DNA of 64,000 nucleotides from Ophioceras dolichostomum (Eukaryota > Ascomycota > Sordariomycetes > Magnaporthales > Ophioceraceae): the NCBI GenBank assembly GCA_003049485.1, contig PYST01000102.1, positions 47,746 to 111,745 on the forward strand. Reading direction: 5' to 3'. Below are positions 31,401 through 43,681 of the stretch, one piece after another. The position numbers and the translations under genes were made by a program. Under the pieces are notes generated by a model. The model saw nothing but the letters and a program-made list of their open reading frames with translations. It was not told the origin of the DNA and made no database searches. Numbering within the stretch: position 1 is the first letter of the stretch; each line of letters opens with the position of its first letter.

Positions 31401-34400
31401 TATTTCTCTTATGCCTGCCTGCCTGATGTGCGGCTCGGCTTGTGGTGGCCGCCTTCGGGACAAAAAAAATTAGGATATGGATTTCTCCCAGACAGATCTG
31501 ATGGCCTCGGAGATCTGTGAGACACTGTCCGTTCTGTGTTGCTGCCTCTCTCTGCTATATCTATGCAATCACCGATGGAGGTACCGACCTACCTACAAGC
31601 TGACCATGCACACAACAGCCGGAAAGCGACTTTGTGGGCGTGTCAACCAAGCACTCTCAGTTCTTCTCCCCCAGAGTACAGAGGAAGCACGGCGGAGTAG
31701 GACCGAATCGTCGGGACCTGGCGTCCGTCATCACCCTGCGAGCTGGCATGGTTGCGCTACTCCGAGGTATGGGATGCGAGAAAGGGAGCTGGAGTTCTTT
31801 TTCTTTCCCCCTTTCTCTTTCCCCCCTCTTCCAATTTTCACGTTTCTCTTTCAGCTTTCATTCTGGTGCCGGAGATGTAAGTGCAGGTGGTGGCGGGCAG
31901 GATGGGCGGTGAGAAAACAATGTCAGGCGAAGCTTCAGTTGATGATTCAACACGACGAGAGGCAAGGGTTGAACGAAAATCACCTCAAAGTCGGCGGGAT
32001 GCATGGAACGTTGTATGGAGACATGTATGTAAAATACATATCGTGATCACGGTGTGGACGCAAAGGCAACAGCCACAAAAAAAAATGCGTAATCGAAAAA
32101 AAAGGCGAAAGGAAAAAAATTGGTTGGCTCACAGTTTTCCCGAGGACAGAGAACAGACCTCACAGCACAAGAAGAAAAAAAGTGTCGTGGGCCAAGAGAT
32201 GCAGAGGAGTTTATTTTCAAGAATAGAAACGGATTAGTCCGATATAGGGCTAGCGTAGACGCGCCTCCCGCTTCTGGAGAAGACCTCTCGATTCGTCCGT
32301 CTCAGGTGTGTGCAACTGTCGCACTGTGCGTGCGGCAGAAGGAACTTCCTGCTGTGAAGGGAAAGGAAAATTGCTGCTCTGCGCTTCCAGGTGCTTGTGC
32401 TGCTCTGATTTCTTACTGGACCGCTCACCCACCTGAAGCGGGATGATGCGCCTGCACATCGGACCCTGGGATGCACTCCGCCACCATCGTCACCGCGCCG
32501 CTGCTGTCATCACACATCGCCCGAGCTTTTTTTCATGTTTCTCACCACCAACGAGGAGTCGAGGTGGGGGGTTCGATTTTGGTCCTTTTTTGCTTTCGTT
32601 TGTGCCTGCTGAGTTTCGTTGTTGCCCCCAAAAACGATAAGTTTCTGCAGGCCCGGCAAGGGAGATTATGCTGCTTGTGTTGTTACAGTACAGCATCTAT
32701 TGTTATTATATGTCGTGCTCGCTTGGTGATGATGTCACTGCTCGGGAGAAAAAACCATCATGCGGCCTTGTGGTGTTGATCGACGAGTAACAAACCAGAG
32801 CAAAAAGCGGGATATTTGCATCCTCGACTTTTCCCCGTTGCTTTTTTCCCTTGCTGCAGGCGAGGCCACGTAGGGTATTATTTCAAAGAACGCCAGAAGC
32901 ATGCTAGCGGCGCTGGCGGCGGGCAGGACGGGCGCCAGTGTGCGCATCCGTTGACAAATGAGGATATGCTCTGACCCCCGACCTGCCGGCTACCTAGCAT
33001 ACTCCGTACGATTCTGCCTTCGACCGTAACCAGAGGATCGTAACCAAGACGCTCGCTCATCGAGGCATCCAACCAAAGGGGACTTTTGGGTCTTTTTTCT
33101 CAATATTTCCCCTCCTTTCCTGCGCCGCCCGCGTCATTCGTCATTAGTAAATACGGTAGCAGCCCGGTATTACATATCTGTTCAGTCACCACTGACTGAC
33201 TGTCTGACGATAAGATGAGCTCTCTGTCGCTCGCGTCACGCTCGCCTTGCAGGAAAAGGGGGAGGATGTGACCGGCCGGCAGCAGAATCTGCAAGGTCCA
33301 AAGTCATCTCATCAACATGCAGCCAGTCTGGTCTGGCCTGGTTAGGCAGGGTCTTGTCCCTCGTCCCCCAGTTGTCCAGTCTCGTCTTCTCGGTGGCCGG
33401 CCGGCTGGCTGGCCAGCTCTCGGGCGGGCGAGGTTCCCCCCAATGTTGCCTGCCCCTTGCCATCACTTGTGGAGATGTCTGTTTCTGATAGAACAGTGTT
33501 CTTGAAAATTCCTTGGGTGAGAATGGGCTCCCTCCAACGAGGCTGATAATTCTGACGCAATGCAAGGGGTCCTTAGAGTTGCTTCAGGAAGATGAAAAGA
33601 ACCTAGGGAGAGAAAAAAAAAAAGGGAGGAAATGGACCCTGATGATCGGTCCAGCGGGCGAATGATAGTGGTCAGTTTTCCTTATGCTCCTTCCCCCTTT
33701 GTTTCTCCACGATGTTCGGCGACGCGCCTATCAAGAACAATAAATGTGAAATGGAAACCTGGAAGAGCCAGGAGGCATTGCCGAAAGCGGGAAGGCGGGG
33801 GACAGGTGCAAGGTGGTAGCAAACAAGAAAAAGCCAAGCAGCGTAGCATGGGTATCAGACCATGCACCGAACGGCAGGCGGCGAGCCAAAAAAGGATACG
33901 AGATTTCGTCGAGAGACTGGTGTTTCATCCAACCAGAACGGGTGCAAGACCGCTGCGAACAGACGCTGGGAACCCGATCCGCGGGTCATTTTTGGTCAGG
34001 GATTAAGAGGCAGGGGTCGTGAAGAGTGCGGCGTGATGGCCACCACCCCTGAAGAACGTCAGTGGGATTGGCGACCCGCTTTCAGGGGGGCTAGTTGTCT
34101 ATATGTTAATGCGAATTGGCTCAATATGTGGCGTGGCTAACAAATCCGCACTGAACCCCACATCGTAGAGGTTCACGAGCTGGTTGAGCCGTTGTGAATT
34201 TTTGGGTGCGGGGCGCAGCACAGAGGTTCATGTCGTCTTCGCTTTCAACTTCCCGGCAGGGGGTTTTCTCTTTCTTCAACGACGCGTCGCGACGACATTT
34301 CAGTTCTGATGTCGTTGCACTCATTTATTTTGTGTTATCGTGTTTGCTTTATGAGGGCCTCCCTCACATCGTGGGCCTCCCTCGCTCTTTTTTTGCTTCT

Positions 34401-36859
34401 GCTCTGATGTGTTGACTGTTGTCATGTTGCTGGCTGTTGGTTAAGCCTCAAGATGCTGTTTTTGTCCTTGAATACAGTGATGATGGCTGCCTGTCCACGC
34501 CGCACCGCGAGCCTTGCTCTTTGGCCCACCGCGCATCCTCGGCGTGGCTTCGACATCTCCGCTCCGGGGTGGCATGGTAGGAATCCCTTTCGAGTCATTG
34601 TTGAAAAAGCAGGCCTTCCATCAACATCATCAACGCTCACCGACGTCCACAGGGCTTTGGGCTTCAACAGCTTTCTGATATTGCAAAAAATACCAAGGAG
34701 CCCAGTGGAAATCCGGAACAACGAATGGAGATAATGGGGCCAAGCCAGTGCTGGGGCGGAATTATCCGGCGGGTATATGTCTGGTTTGGCTGCTCGCCAT
34801 CGATCCTGGCGCCGGGTTCCATATCAAAACTCTGGTAAGGCGCGGAAATTCCGCCTTTATGGGGAGGGGCGCCTCCGAGAGGAAGGTGGATATTGCGGCC
34901 ATCCCCCCTCTTTTCGACTCCTCGGCCGGTGAGAAGAAGGTTGGTCCCCTCGAGGCAACTGGCCGACCAGAGATGATAGAAGTCAGAGAGATGAAGTCAG
35001 CATGACAGCATACGCCGGCGCAGCCTCATCGTGAACCCTTGCTTTCTGAGAGATGGTTCTCCGTATCAGGAGAAGGCCTGATGAGACGAAACGATAGCGG
35101 CAGCAGAGAACGAGAACTATCTGGGATCCTCGATGTTCCGTATCCCCTCGTACGAAAAAAGGAAATCGTGTGTCCCGTCTCAGCTGCAACATCTCCAAGC
35201 CTCTTACCCAAGGGCCCTGTTCGTGAATGATGCCACGATGATGAGGAGGACCCGTGTTCAGGGAGCGGGGACCGATGAGGGACAGTGCACGCTCAGTCCC
35301 TCTTTGGATGGGCTCTTCCCGGATCAATACCTACGTAATACCTTACCACATCTCTGCCAAGAGGCGTTCCTGGGCAAGGCTTGTTAGGCGGTGGACACTG
35401 GCAGCAGGATCGAAGGGTACTGAAGGTATGCCTCTCGGGCTGTTCCCACGAAGCCCTTCAGCCGATGCGCCGAAAGTGGGCTCGTGGGCTGCTTCTATCC
35501 TGCATAGAACTAGTAGGAAAGGCGGTGGGGGAGGTTGGGCAAAAGAGAGTTCGCTGGGTTATACATACGTCGGCTCCTTAGTAGAGCAGGGGACCTTGTC
35601 AGGCGCGGAGAGAGGAATAGGCCAACGACCGACTGGACGTCCTTTTGTGCTGGTATCGGAGCCCTCGATGGCGTCTGTTATGCGGTGGCACTAAATCGAC
35701 AGGCCGGGCGCCTATCGGGTGATGGAAGGAGATGGATGGGCGGAAGAGGGTGGCCACGTCGGGATACATTCTGTGAGATTATGTCGGGTAACATGGCCTC
35801 CTTGTCTCCTTGCGCATAAACCGCGGTGAGATCTAGAGAGGCTGGTGAAAGGGAGGGTCTGAGGAAGCCCCTGTGATAGGGGCCAGCACCGTATAGTCAT
35901 AAGAAGGGATGATGGATGATTGCGTCTGGCGAGCGCTGTGCGGCGTGTCGGCACTCCGCATTTACAAATCACCACGATATACCTACTTAGGAATCATCAT
36001 TCATCACCATTGTATGTTGCCTAGAGACTCGCTGATAGCAGGCACTTGACTTGGTCCGCGTCATGCTGCAGGATGTGGACAGTGCGGAGAGGCAGAGTAC
36101 TAGTATGGGCACGGGTGAAAGCGGGCTATCGAGTATCGACAGACTGAGAATCGACGGCTCAAGGGCTCAGACCCGTAAGGCCGGTCGAAAACTCCCCGGG
36201 ACGTCCGTGGACAGGAATCTGTAAGAGCGTGCAGTAGGCGGCAGGCGGGAACGGAGTGAGGGGGCGTCGAGAGTCACGATAAGACACAACGCGGCTAGAG
36301 ATGCATGCCACCACACCATTCGCGGGGAGGACCCCCAAAGCAGCCCAAAACTGAGGAGACTGAGCAGAAAAGAGGAAAGGAAATGTTTGCCCGACGCACC
36401 ACGTGCTCCTTCCAGGTGCACCATACAGCAAAGGTATCAACAAGCGGAGTGCATGCTTGGGTGAAGCTTGGAGGGCAAATGTAACCAAGCCGGGAGGTGT
36501 CCGTCCAGTTTGCCTCTGGCCGCTTTTTTTCTTTCTTTTTTTCGCCATTCCCGTCCACGGTTCTTCTGCCCAGACAAACAGTTGCTTGCCGACTTGCCGA
36601 TACCCGATACTGAACCACAGATTTTTTTTTTTTTTTTCCTTAGGGAAGGAAAGGAGGCCAACCTGAGCCAGCGAGGCGTCTAAGAGCACAGTGCACAGAG
36701 GGACTAGCGGGAGCGCGCATTGTCTCCCAGAACGTCAGTCCGCCGCCGTTGGGTCTCAGGTCGCCGAGGTGGACACAGTGCCCCTGACTAGAAGGGGGTA
36801 GCCTCGGTAGCCACAACGCTATTTGAACAGATGGAGCCATCGATCAATCGTCAATGGCC

Positions 36860-36944
36860 GTGGGCAAAGCCTGTGGGCAAAGCCTGTGGGCAAAGCCTGT
36901 GGGCAAAGCCTGTGGGCACTGGGCAGAGCCTGTGGGCAAAGTCT
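36860..36944. repeat. 13-bp minisatellite
   Basis: Four perfect tandem copies of GTGGGCAAAGCCT (36860-36911) are followed by three degenerate copies: a shortened GTGGGCACT, GGGCAGAGCCT and GTGGGCAAAGTCT. It lies in noncoding DNA far from any gene. Confidence 0.95.
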
Positions 36945-37469
36945 GTCCTCTGGGCGACCGGTGCATGGCCATAAACCCCTTCGTCCCAACAACAGCGCAT
37001 TTTAGGTTCTGTCATCCGGTGGGCCGATTTGGGGTCAACGACTCAGTCGAGCTGGTGGTGTCTAGCTGGTGGAGATGAGCTGGTTTGGTATGTTTTGTCA
37101 TGATCATTATTACATGTAAATTTTTTTCTTTTTTTTTTTCGCCCTTTTTCACATACCATGCTAGCTGCCCTACCTATCACCACCGGCTTGCAGCAGTCGA
37201 CGGCATGGAGGAAGCAATAATATGTACCGAAAGAGAAATGGCGTACACACAGCAACATACCTGCCAGAGCTGGGTGAATAAGCTCCGCCTCAATCGTGTT
37301 CGGGCCTGAGGTTTGTTTAAGCTAGCCTCGTTGTTGCCAACAGCGCACCTGGCAAGTAGAGTGCCAAATAAAACCGCCCTATTAAATTGGCCGACGACCT
37401 GTCGACCATACACGGAGCTATAATATACCTAGCGATTGGGGATTCTATTCATGGAACCCGAGACTGGAG

Positions 37470-37487
37470 CTGATCAGATCTGATCAG
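37470..37487. repeat. 18-bp perfect palindrome
   Basis: CTGATCAGATCTGATCAG equals its own reverse complement over all 18 bases and consists of two CTGATCAG-type half sites around AGATCT. It could bind a dimeric regulator or form a cruciform; no function is known. Confidence 0.8.
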
Positions 37488-39100
37488 ATTGTGGATTTCG
37501 TCTCCGCCGAAGGTGCGATGCGGTCAACAGGCAGGTACGGCAGGTAGTGCCCGTGATGGCGGCGAATCGGCGGCCACGACTCTCCCTCCGCTGGAGTTGA
37601 TGATGACGGTCCCTGTCGGGCTTCTTTCGGACGAGGGCCAGAGATAATGGGATGTTGCCATGCCACCAGCAGCAGGACAGAACGCCCGAGGAAGTGCCTC
37701 GATCGACGTCTACAGTCAGCACTTTCCCGCCCCTTCTCCATCGCTCCTCGAGCATCTCACGAAGGAAGCCATGGCGCAGTGTAGTCGGCGTTCTAGTGAG
37801 TGGGCTCAGTGGGTGGTTCTGGTGGTTCTGGTGAAGTGGCACGGGCACGTCCTGCCTGTGAATTCATGCGCACAGCGTGAGGATGTAACTGCTGGATCTT
37901 GGTTGAGTGTGCGTTGTCAGCCAGCTACAGGCTAGGAGTGATGAAAAATACCCGACAGGTGGGAGAAGATCACCAGAGAGAAAGAAACGTTCCAGTTGAT
38001 TCGAGAGGACGGGATATGCGAACCAGGTGTGCAGGTGACCTCGGCGCAGTCTGCCCAACTGAATATTTAACCCGGCTTCTGCTTCTTTTCCGCGCCATGC
38101 CCGTTTCCTGCCAGCTTGCTGGGCTGCCAGTCAGTTGCGCTAGACCTAAAGAGGCAAGCGTCGGCCTCAAAGGCGCTAAAGCTAGCGAGGGACCCGCTGG
38201 TGGCGCGCCCCCAGAGTCAGGTTTCTCTGGCTCACAATCCATTGTTCCTTGCCCTATGATGCACGGTCTCGTCACGATCATTGTTCTTTGTTGTGCTTGC
38301 CCCGAGGTTTATTTGCAAGTAGGAGACCCAGGCCACGGGGCCAGCCGGTATAGGGCAGGCAGAGTCTTGTTGTATGATATCAGGACTGAGCGAGACCGGA
38401 CCGAAGCCCCGGATAGTTACCACGACAAGGACCAGAGAAAAGGAACCCAGATGCTGCACATGTTATGTAGTACCTTTGCCGACCTGGATAATTTTCGGCA
38501 AGCCGTCATGAATACCTCTGCAAGTTGGGGTTTGGGGGATCGTCTGCTCGAGTTTTGGGTTTTGGTGGGTTACTTCATCCCGGTCGGTGCCGGCTGGGGT
38601 TATGGTCTTGTATTCCATACTGTCAGTACTTCGACTTTCGACCAACGCTTCGGCTTGACAGGACTGAGCTGGGAGGTTTGGAACGACGACTGGCGCTAGG
38701 AGGACTGGGATTTTCTCGGTAGAGGTCACAGAGCTCTCAGAAGAGGTGGAAGGCGAAGGAGGCAAGGACGCAGGCAGGGAGGTCAAGGGGTGTGTGGGTG
38801 GAGAGACCAGACCTCAATTGGACTGGCTGCAACTGGCTGGAACGGCTGCCCGGGGTTTGTAACTTTTGTGGCCGTGTCAGTGTGCGTCTGCACTGCATGT
38901 ATCTGCGACCGTGCCTCGCTGGCCCTCCGCCCACTGTACATGACTGTCTGGCGCACTGGCTGGCACGGTTTGACTGGTGTGTGTGTGCCGAGTGTGCCAG
39001 CCCAGCCCAGCAGCACCCACCCACTTGACCTCTGGCACCGCACCCACCCCAGCCCACTAGCATGAGCACCACATTGGGCACAGTGGATGGCGGCGCCTCC

Positions 39101-40476
39101 CACTCGCACTCGCTGAGACGAACTGTACCCTCATTATTTAACTATTGCCCCATCCCTCCCCCTCCTCGAAGCCTGTTTTCCTTCCCCTTCAGTCCCAGTA
39201 TACTATCGAGATCAAAATCAGCCCTGTTGCTGCATCACTCAACCCTCCCACATTCGCTTTTCAAACCCCCTTAGGAAGTCCTCGTTGACTCCTGTCATTC
39301 GCTTGTTTCTTTTTGTCGTGTTTTTTTTGTTCCGGAGAATTGAGAAAAGAAAGGGAAAGGAAGAAGAACAAGAAGCCAGAGAACATCCAACCAAGAAAAC
39401 AACAGAAACCATCCACCAAACAGAAAGATCATCGCCTTCGCCGAATCTCGCCAGCCAGTCGACGTAGTCAAGTCATCAAGGCCTCAGCATTACAATTCCT
39501 CCGGATCCATCGCCACTGTCCGGTGCCTCGTCTTGTCAATAAGACCGAGTCCTCGACCGTCTACCAAGTAGATGAATTCTATGCGAGGATAGAGTTGTAC
39601 CCGTTGCTTCCCTGCTTGCTACCTCTAGAGGACACTGGTCCAACCATCTCGCGCCTACGCCAAAGCTGTATTCTGGCCTTCTGTTTTCTTACTGCTAGGG
39701 TGAAGCATCTTCGGACTCATCGTCAGCCCTGCCGAAGAAAATCACCCCCACGATCGCTACCGCATCTCAAATCGACAAGCCTGAGGAAGAGTAGCCGCTT
39801 GCTCCTACTCAACTCATCATCCCTCAAAGAGTAACGCTCTGAGAGTCAGGGAACGAGAGACGTTGCATCGAATCTTGTGCTGTGGCTATTTCAACCGAGT
39901 ACTTCACCCGGCTGACATACTGCACGCACCACACCTCTCGTCTCCCGCTGCTTTAACAGGCTCGCCTCACGCCTCACGCCCCTGCAGTCATTGCTGCTGC
40001 TGCCGCTCCTCTCTGTCACCCTCACTCCTCTCCTCCTCACTCATTGTGCCCTGACCTCACGTCTCCACCGTCTGCAAGGGTGTCTCCATCAATCTCGAAG
40101 ATAGCCTTGAGCACAGCCTGACACACCTTCCCGCTCACCCCCTATATCGACAACCACCACTTCCTCCTGCCCGCCTCTCCTCCCCATCCCCTATCGTACT
40201 TATCACCCACGCTCGCTACCCCCTTTGTTTGTTGTTACACGACCGCGTCTTCGCCGGCGTCGTTCGTGGCTCGTTCACGTAAGTAGGCCCTACATAGCCT
40301 AGCACAACCCCGATCCCCCTGCCTCGGGCTCATCCATATATGTCTTCTGCTCCCACCCAGCTGGCGCCGGCCACCCTCTCACATGGTACATGGAAGGATT
40401 ATCATATGACTAACACACAGCTCTTCCAGTTCTCTCGTTTTAAACTTCTTTCACCTTCGCTTCTTTACTCTTCGCC
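39101..40476 (+). promoter_or_regulatory. Promoter and long 5' leader of the Zn2Cys6 gene
   Basis: A C/T-rich stretch with an AT-rich TTATTTAA box (about 39128-39180) looks like a fungal core promoter. From there to the ATG at 40477 the DNA is pyrimidine-rich and noncoding, with many short frames, consistent with a leader of more than 1 kb. The start point is inferred, not seen. Confidence 0.4.
40279..40420 (+). other. Probable 5' UTR intron of the Zn2Cys6 gene
   Basis: A consensus GTAAGT donor at 40279 pairs with a CTAAC branch site at 40410-40414 and an acceptor AG at 40419-40420; an alternative AG at 40428-40429 is also usable. The intron would be 142-151 nt, like others in this window. 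Confidence 0.5.
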
Positions 40477-43100
40477 ATGGCCGGTCCCGGTGGTGGTCCT
40501 CCCCGGCGCAGGTAAGTCATCCCCCACCGCAGTGTCCATCCTCTCGAGCCACTAGGAGGCACCGCTGACAGTCTTTTGTCTCCAGCCACACTAAGTCCCG
40601 AAAGGGCTGTGAGACCTGGTAAGTTCACGCCTGAGCTTGGGCTGTGGGGATGATGGCCCCTAAGAGGCCTCTGTCCCGTACCTGCCACCTGCCTCAACCG
40701 TCCCTCTTCTAACATAGATATGTCTCCAGCAAACGTCGACACATTCGCTGCGATGAGACCTTCCCTCAATGGTTAGTTCTTCCGCCGTTGCTGGCAACTG
40801 CAACGGTTTCCAACCCTGCCACCCTGATAGATCTAGGGCGCCACTGACACTCTCAACACAGCCGTAACTGTACTAAGCACAAGATCCGGTGTCCCTACAA
40901 CGACATCACGATGTCCGATGAGCGTTCAACCTCGCCGGACAGGCCGGATCTGATGTGGACGCCGGAGATCGAGGCGACCATCGACCAGTGGCAGCAGACC
41001 GGGATTTTCCCGTTCCCCAGCCTCAATGTGTACCCGGAGCCTATCGCGTCGCAGTACTCTGTCGAGGACCTGCGCCTGATCCACCACGTTGCCTCGATCA
41101 GCCATCAGATGGGAGCCATTGACGCCAACGGTTTCACTCTTTGGACCCGCCAGATCCCAACGTAAGGCTGGAAGACCCAACCCTGAACCCCGAAGCAACA
41201 GCTGAAGTAATTGGACGAATGAGGGAAAAGAGAACTGACTTGGCCTGTGTCCCTGTGTTCCAGAATCATCCGGATTGGTGCCCAGCACAGCTACGTCATG
41301 CACGCCCTGCTCGCCTTCTCGGCCATGCACATCGCCTTCCTGAAGGACTGTCCGTTAGTCGGTAACATCTCGTACGAGCACCGCGGCATTGCCCTCAAGG
41401 GCTTGCAGGAGGCAATCGGCACTTTCTCTCGGGATACGTCGGACGCGGTCCTAGCGGCGTCGCTGGTTCTGTCCTGGCAGGCCACGGATTGGTAAGCAAT
41501 AAGCATCCCAAGAGACACAAGAGCCACAGGACACAGGATACACAAGACACACAGACACACAGACACAAGCTAGACACAGACTTCAATATTTGCTGCGTGT
41601 TCCCGCGCCCTGTGGCCGCCGGGCCGCAGACGGGCAGCCAAACACAATCCACACAGATCACACAAAGAACAAGCGCTAACCCGAGACTCTATTTTATTCT
41701 TGCAGGCGGAGTTGGACCCAGCTGATGCAGGGAACCCGTTCGGTAAGTGGCAGGACGCACAAGCCAGACAGGACAGGCAGACCGACGCACGCGGATTGGA
41801 CAGCCCGCGAGAGCAAGAGGAGCATGAGTGTTGTGTCTCTCGTGGCCTGTCTCGTCCCTCCTGCGTCTGTCTCTCATACGTCTGTCTCTGGCCACCCCAG
41901 TCGCCCACCGGCCTTCCCTGTTTTTTCCCTTATTGTTCTCTCTGACCTGACGCTAAAAATAATCTTGTTTCTTCCTATTTGCAGGTTATGGAAGCTATGG
42001 AACCCTGGAAGCACGAGTCGCAGTTTGGCGAGTTCATCGCGGAGAGCAGCACGTTCCCCACGGCGCCGCCGTCGCCGACGCCCGACCACAAGCCCAGCCA
42101 GCCGCACCAGGATGACCTAGACGCCTTCTCGCGCACGCTGCTGCAGCTCCAGCGGCTCGAGTCCCACCTCAAGCAAGGCCGTGAAGACACCAAGTCGGTG
42201 ACCCAGCTGATCACCTTCCTCAAGGGCGCCAAGAAGGTCAGCCCGACCTTCAACGTGGCCCAGCAGTTCGAGCGCCTTCGTGACCTGCGCACGTGGCTGT
42301 TTTGGCTGCCCGTCGAGTTCCTGCAGCAGACCGGCGGCTCGCCCAGCGCCCTCCTGATCATCGCCCACTACTACACCGTCGCACTGGTCATGGAGCGTCT
42401 CTTCCCCGAGATCGGCGCCGCCTACTTCGGAAGCCTCTCGCTCGGGCCTGTCGAGGAGATCGCCCGTCGCCTGCTGTCCTTCAACGTCTCTGGTAGTCTG
42501 GAGGGCGTCGCCTCGCCGCTGCCGCTCATGGAGTTCCCCATCGACACTGTCAAGGAGTTCCGCTCGCGCATGGGCTGGGCCCACCCGGCTCGCACGCCGT
42601 CGTTCCCGCAGTTCGATCCACCCAACTTCTACACCGGCCCTCAGGCTGGGGCTGTGGCCACCACCATGGCGGGTGCGCCCGTGCCGGTTTCGGCCGCCGA
42701 CTGGGCGCCGCCAGCGCCGGCGTCCGGCGAGAATCCTGCCTTCAGCTACAGCACTGAGGACCTGTCCGTCATGACTTCGGCCGATGGCATGCCACCGGTC
42801 TCGGGTCCTACCAGTGCCATCAGCCCGCTGCAGCTCTCCTCGCCTTTCGCCAACCACAACTACCTGAGCATCCCCAGCCCGTCGTATGGTGGCTACAGCC
42901 CGGCATCGAGCAACTATGGTGATTTTGGCGACTTCGGCGACTTCGGCGAGACGTCGTCCATCGGCTACAGCGACCACGAAGACTTCGGTAGCTCCTTTGA
43001 CATGGGTCTGGGTGCCGCGCCCAACACGGTCATGGGTGGGGGATCGAGCAACTTTGGCGTCGGGTTTGTTGTGCCTCCAACCCAGCCCCTCTGGATCTAG
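40477..43100 (+). CDS. Zn2Cys6 fungal transcription factor
   Basis: Seven exons (40477-40511, 40586-40618, 40730-40771, 40862-41161, 41264-41491, 41706-41742, 41985-43100) give 596 residues. The N-terminus carries a perfect binuclear zinc cluster with C20-x2-C23-x6-C30-x6-C37-x2-C40-x6-C47 (core SRKGCETCKRRHIRC), which binds DNA in the nucleus. The middle domain (about 85-400) has conserved segments such as YSVEDLRLIHHVAS, MHALLAFSAMHIAFL, LAASLVLSWQATDWRSW and LFPEIGAAYFGSL. These are typical of the fungal regulatory domain found in the Upc2-like/C6 group. The tail is Ser/Pro/Gly-rich. The first five introns are all phase 2, and two split cysteine codons of the zinc cluster. Target genes are unknown. 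A splice to a further 97-codon exon ending at 43681 is possible, giving 681 residues. The gene is alone in nearly 28 kb. Confidence 0.9.
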
Positions 43101-43389
43101 ACCGCTAGATCCCGTTCTCCGCCTCGTCCCGCCTCCCTCCAGCCTCTAGCCTCCTCTCGCCTCTCGCCTCCTGGCTATCCACCAAGCCTCCTGTGCCAAA
43201 GCCAAGAAGCCAGCGAAGGCCCGGCCCCGGTCGGACTCGCTCGCCCTTCTTCGCCGCTGCTCATCGGGTGCGGTGTGTTGCGTGTTGGCGGGTGGGAGAA
43301 AGAGAGACGGGCGGACGCGGACGCAGCGCGAGCATGCACTGGCAAAGAGGGACGGAACATAATTTGGTTGACGTTTGCGCGCACGCCAG

Positions 43390-43681
43390 GACCCCCACGT
43401 TTTTGAGCACAACTCCTACCTTCCCGCCCCCTGAGGACCCAACTGCGTTGCTGTCTTCTTCGCTTCCCGCTCCTGCTCCTTCCCCTTTTCTGCATCCTGA
43501 AAGCTTCGGCCTCGGGAGGTTGCCGCCGCCGGAGTCGCCCGTACCGACGCTCGCCATCCCCAGCCACCGGCACAACCTGTCCGTCACCTCGGCGCCTCCC
43601 TCCATCCACGACATGGCCGACTTCATGCTGGCTTCTTCTTCTTCTGCTGCTGCAGACAAGGGGAAGGGCAAGGAGGTCTAA
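43390..43681 (+). other. Candidate alternative C-terminal exon of the Zn2Cys6 gene
   Basis: This frame ends at TAA 43679-43681 and encodes a Pro/Ser-rich segment finishing with HNLSVTSAPPSIHDMADFML and a Lys-rich end. Third positions in its second half are almost all G or C, as in the real genes here. A splice from a GTTTGT donor at 43064 to the CAG ending at 43389 joins it in frame with the main protein and removes the stop at 43098-43100. The donor is not a strong consensus. Confidence 0.4.

Larger units (their letters stand above)
28001..39100. other. Gene desert, part 2, with simple repeats
   Basis: No supported gene. Simple repeats are common: CCAG, TCAG and ACAG tetranucleotides (28325-28391, 29586-29618), a CCATG pentanucleotide array (28460-28494) and a 13-bp minisatellite (36860-36944). 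The longest ATG-started frame is 37941-38699 (252 codons), whose third positions are not G/C-biased as in the real genes here. Noncoding transcripts or distant regulatory elements for the downstream transcription factor are possible but cannot be shown from sequence alone. Confidence 0.45.

Noticed and set aside
31477..32046. 189-codon ATG frame
   Set aside because: Low-complexity Phe/Pro run from a T/C tract, no codon bias, no recognisable domain.
32560..32600. GGTTCGATT resembling a tRNA B box
   Set aside because: No matching A box or acceptor, anticodon and T stems around it; the same was true at about 60486.
39313..39834. 173-codon plus-strand frame upstream of the Zn2Cys6 gene
   Set aside because: It has no ATG (opens with TTG), is Lys/Ser/Arg-rich from simple sequence and lies in the probable leader.
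21752..40476. Desert as degenerate transposon block
   Set aside because: No transposase, reverse transcriptase or integrase fragments, no long terminal or inverted repeats noticed, and no AT-rich mutated composition.
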